Below, piece by piece: positions 61,868 through 64,000 of a stretch of 64,000 bases of DNA; the stretch's first letter is position 1; each line of letters begins with the position of its first letter. Location: the NCBI GenBank assembly GCA_947307175.1, contig CAMZIK010000003.1:1-64000 (forward strand). The letters run 5' to 3'. A program made the position numbers and the translations under genes. This stretch comes from an uncultured Clostridia bacterium. Lineage in GTDB: Bacteria; Bacillota; Clostridia; Oscillospirales; Ruminococcaceae. The notes below the pieces were generated by a model. The model was not told the origin of the DNA and did no database searches. It worked only from the letters and a program-made list of their open reading frames with translations.

Positions 61868-62650
61868 ATGACAAACAAGATCAAAATACTTATCGGCGAC
61901 GATTCTGCACAGTACGGAGTGTTCTGCGCTTCTTCCCTCAGAGCGATGGGATTTTTCGTAATAACAAGACAAAAAGACGGCATGGTGATATACGACGCAA
62001 TAAAGAACGAGCTTCCCGACGTAGTTATGATAGATGCCGTCATGCCGAATCTGGACGCTATCGAGCTTATAAAGAAAGTAATGTCCTCAGGCTACAAAAA
62101 GCCGCTTTTCATTGTAACCAGCGCATACGAGAACTCCTTCATCGAAAGTCAGGTCATGAACGCAGGCGCATCATACTTTATGTTAAAGCCGTTTGATGTC
62201 AAGATGCTCGGCGACAGGATAAAGGCGATGCTCGATATTGATACCGACATCAGCTCGGATGCTCCCTTGATACATAAAAAAGGCAGCCCCAACCTTGAAA
62301 TAATCGTCACCGATATTATCCACCAGATAGGCGTTCCAGCGCATATCAAGGGCTACCACTATCTGCGTGAGGCTATAATCTCCTGCGTCGGCGACAAGGA
62401 GATGCTCGAAAGCGTCACAAAGCTGCTCTATCCCTCCGTTGCAAAGAAATTCTCAACTACGCCTTCAAGAGTCGAAAGAGCTATCCGCCACGCTATCGAG
62501 ATAGCCTGGGACAGAGGCGATGTAGATACCCTCAACAGCTTTTTCGGCTATACCATAAACGTCGGCAAGGGAAAACCCACAAACAGCGAATTCATCGCCC
62601 TTATAACCGACAAGATATGCCTCAAGTACAAGTCACTCGTGGCTTGCTGA
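61868..62650 (+). CDS. spo0A: Sporulation master regulator Spo0A
   Basis: 260 residues. Receiver domain at about 5-125 with the acidic pair in [11 protein letters not shown], the phosphoacceptor Asp in [10 protein letters not shown] (about 55) and Lys in FMLKPFDVK. Spo0A_C DNA-binding domain at about 145-260: [40 protein letters not shown] and [21 protein letters not shown] 61868 follows AGGAGG. Gene order spoIVB-spo0A, with 0A boxes in between, is the conserved endospore-former arrangement. Confidence 0.98.
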   Translation: MTNKIKILIGDDSAQYGVFCASSLRAMGFFVITRQKDGMVIYDAIKNELPDVVMIDAVMPNLDAIELIKKVMSSGYKKPLFIVTSAYENSFIESQVMNAGASYFMLKPFDVKMLGDRIKAMLDIDTDISSDAPLIHKKGSPNLEIIVTDIIHQIGVPAHIKGYHYLREAIISCVGDKEMLESVTKLLYPSVAKKFSTTPSRVERAIRHAIEIAWDRGDVDTLNSFFGYTINVGKGKPTNSEFIALITDKICLKYKSLVAC

Positions 62651-62683
62651 AACAACGCTTCCCCCATATTTTCCCTTTTAATT

Positions 62684-62723
62684 GCGCCCTCAGAAATAAA
62701 ACTCGCTGGGGGCGCTTTTATTT
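62684..62723 (+). terminator. Terminator after spo0A
   Basis: 10-bp stem GCGCCCTCAG / CTGGGGGCGC followed by TTTTATTTT. Confidence 0.85.
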
Positions 62724-62850
62724 TCTGCTGCAAAAACAGCATAAAAGTGATATTGCAAAAAGCTATGGTCTGCGATAGAATTTATGCATATGATAGTCAA
62801 ATTAACTAAAAAGTACGCAAATACAGCTGTTTTTCCGTCCTTTTGTAATA

Positions 62851-62879
62851 TTGAACAAATCAAATCAAAGTGGTATAAT
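62851..62879 (+). promoter_or_regulatory. Sigma-A promoter of the DUF4430-EcfT operon
   Basis: TTGAAC (62851-62856), 17 bp, TATAAT (62874-62879), TGg before the -10. Confidence 0.8.
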
Positions 62880-62910
62880 TATGACAATAAATCAAAAGGA
62901 GAAATGTAAA

Positions 62911-63639
62911 ATGAAAAAGTTTTTATCAATGCTGGCAGCAGCCGTGCTTTGTGTTGCTTGTCTTGCATCATGCGGCGATTCCAGCTCAAAGTCTGAGTCA
63001 TCATCTTCAAAGGCTTCAAGCTCAAGCTCAAGTTCGGCAGAATCCTCATCAGTAGCTGAGTCTTCTTCCGCTGCTGAGTCAAGCTCACAGGCTGAGGAAA
63101 GCTCGACTACCGACGGTTCTTCATTGCCTGAGTCAAGTTCAGAGGCTGAAAGCTCATCTGAACCCGATGCAAAGAACGAAGCATCCATCACTATCAATGT
63201 TTCCGAGATTCTCGAAAACTACGATTCTCTCGAAAAGGGACTTCAGAGTGAGGAATTCGTTCCTCAGAGCGGAAAGATCATCGACGCAAAGAGCTATGAG
63301 TTCACAGAAGGTCAGACCGTTTATGACCTGCTCACAAAGGCTGCAGAGGAAAATAATATCAAGATAGATTCCAAGACCACCGAATACGGTATGTATATTG
63401 AGGGCATCAACCACATAGTAGCAGGCTCATGCGGACAGGCTTCAGGCTGGATCTACAGAGTAAACGGCAAGGACGCTGAGTTAAGCGCAGACCAGATCAA
63501 GCTCCAGAAGGGCGATCAGGTCGAGTTCTTCTACCTCTGCGACTATAACAAGTATTACGCAACACAGACGACAACCGAGACCACAACTCAGGCACAGACC
63601 GAGGCTGATCCTCAGGCTACCACTCAGGCTGCTGCATAA
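62911..63639 (+). CDS. DUF4430 lipoprotein, candidate substrate-binding partner of an ECF transporter
   Basis: 242 residues. Lipobox LASC (about residue 22), a 70-residue Ser/Glu/Ala linker (SSSSSSSAESSSVAESSS), then DUF4430 at about 100-215 (QTVYDLLTKAAEENNIKIDS, GSCGQASGWIYRVNGKDAEL, GDQVEFFYL), and a Thr/Gln tail. DUF4430 resembles the C-terminal domain of transcobalamin. ATG 62911 follows AAAAGGAG. Its TAA overlaps the EcfT start as TAATG, so the two are coupled. A corrinoid or similar ligand is inferred. Confidence 0.88.
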   Translation: MKKFLSMLAAAVLCVACLASCGDSSSKSESSSSKASSSSSSSAESSSVAESSSAAESSSQAEESSTTDGSSLPESSSEAESSSEPDAKNEASITINVSEILENYDSLEKGLQSEEFVPQSGKIIDAKSYEFTEGQTVYDLLTKAAEENNIKIDSKTTEYGMYIEGINHIVAGSCGQASGWIYRVNGKDAELSADQIKLQKGDQVEFFYLCDYNKYYATQTTTETTTQAQTEADPQATTQAAA

Positions 63640-64000
63640 TGTGCTATTTCAGAACATTTGACCCTATCGTGCCCATGACGTACTTCCTGTGCGTCATGAG
63701 CATTTGTGTATTTACGGCAAATCCGTATCTTCAGGCTTGCGCACTGCTCGGCGGTGTTGTGCTGCTTTTGTGCATAAAGAAAGCAAAAGCGCTGAAACTG
63801 CTTGCGCTGAGCCTTGCAGTCATAGCGGTAATGGGCGCTACGAACCCATTATTCGTACACAGAGGACTTACAGACCTGTTTTATATCGGCAAAGACCCGT
63901 ATACGCTCGAAGCACTGCTTTACGGGCTTAGTCTGGGCTGCTCGATAGCAAGCCTGCTGATCTGGTTCTCTGTTTTCAATGCGATAGTAACTCAGGACGA
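63639..64000 (+). CDS. ECF transporter transmembrane component EcfT (3' end off window)
   Basis: At least 120 residues from ATG 63639, open to the window edge. Membrane segments ACALLGGVVLLLCIKKA, LLALSLAVIAVMGATNPLF and LYGLSLGCSIASLLIWFSVF. The stretch NPLFVHRGLTDLFYIGKDPY followed by TLEALLYGLSLG is typical of EcfT/CbiQ proteins that join the ATPases to the substrate-capture subunit. The start codon overlaps the DUF4430 stop. ECF ATPase and S genes should lie just beyond 64000. Confidence 0.85.
   Translation, partial: MCYFRTFDPIVPMTYFLCVMSICVFTANPYLQACALLGGVVLLLCIKKAKALKLLALSLAVIAVMGATNPLFVHRGLTDLFYIGKDPYTLEALLYGLSLGCSIASLLIWFSVFNAIVTQD

Overview
The window reads as the chromosome of an endospore-lineage Gram-positive of the Oscillospiraceae, most like Ruminococcus. 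The reasons are spo0A next to spoIVB, a ypeB homologue, a T-box leader, moderate GC, and many exported proteins with long Thr- or Ser-rich linkers, CotH kinase, CWB2 wall-binding repeats and a CE2-type esterase. The genus is inferred from gene content and protein style, not from a marker gene. I found no rRNA, tRNA, CRISPR array, transposase or phage gene.

Layout. 1-4606 is the 5' part of a giant surface protein (LRR, propeller-like regions, Ig-like domain, CWB2) on the minus strand. 4787-9700 holds a TetR/DUF998 operon with a three-site operator, a coupled micro-ORF and three secreted or zinc-ribbon proteins. 9706-11656 is ypeB-rubrerythrin. 11846-15693 is sulfur and housekeeping metabolism (cysteine desulfurase, thiI, pncC). 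15705-20407 is an envelope block (sortase B, SleB-like hydrolase, SpoIID-like protein, zinc-ribbon protein). maf follows, then an SGNH / lipoprotein / MBOAT / DHHW acetylation cluster (21411-25545). 25778-28414 is a tyrosine T-box operon (two membrane proteins and tyrS). 29040-42476 carries the arginine pathway (argG, argH, argC, argJ, argB, argD, argF) with seven unrelated small genes threaded through it. 42613-48306 has an ECF sigma / anti-sigma-like pair, a beta-CASP nuclease, a nucleoside kinase-like protein and a beta-lactamase-fold serine hydrolase. 48350-59454 is a minus-strand envelope block: CotH-CWB2 protein, CE2 esterase, SleB-like hydrolase, and a second MBOAT operon with two DHHW proteins. 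The end holds spoIVB, spo0A and the start of an ECF-transporter operon (DUF4430 lipoprotein, EcfT).

How the genes work together. The arg genes supply every step from glutamate to arginine except carbamoyl phosphate synthesis, using the acetyl-recycling ArgJ. The envelope genes suggest active O-acylation of an extracytoplasmic polymer: two MBOAT transporters with three DHHW partners. They also suggest wall remodelling and non-covalent anchoring of very large surface proteins. Most sigma-A promoters I could read have a 17-bp spacer and a TGn extended -10.

The most novel material is non-coding. There are two families of multi-hairpin intergenic repeats whose copies differ by compensatory base changes. 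Family I has two copies of 378 and 398 bp bounded by 12-bp inverted repeats. Family II has three long copies and one short one, in either orientation, next to gene ends.
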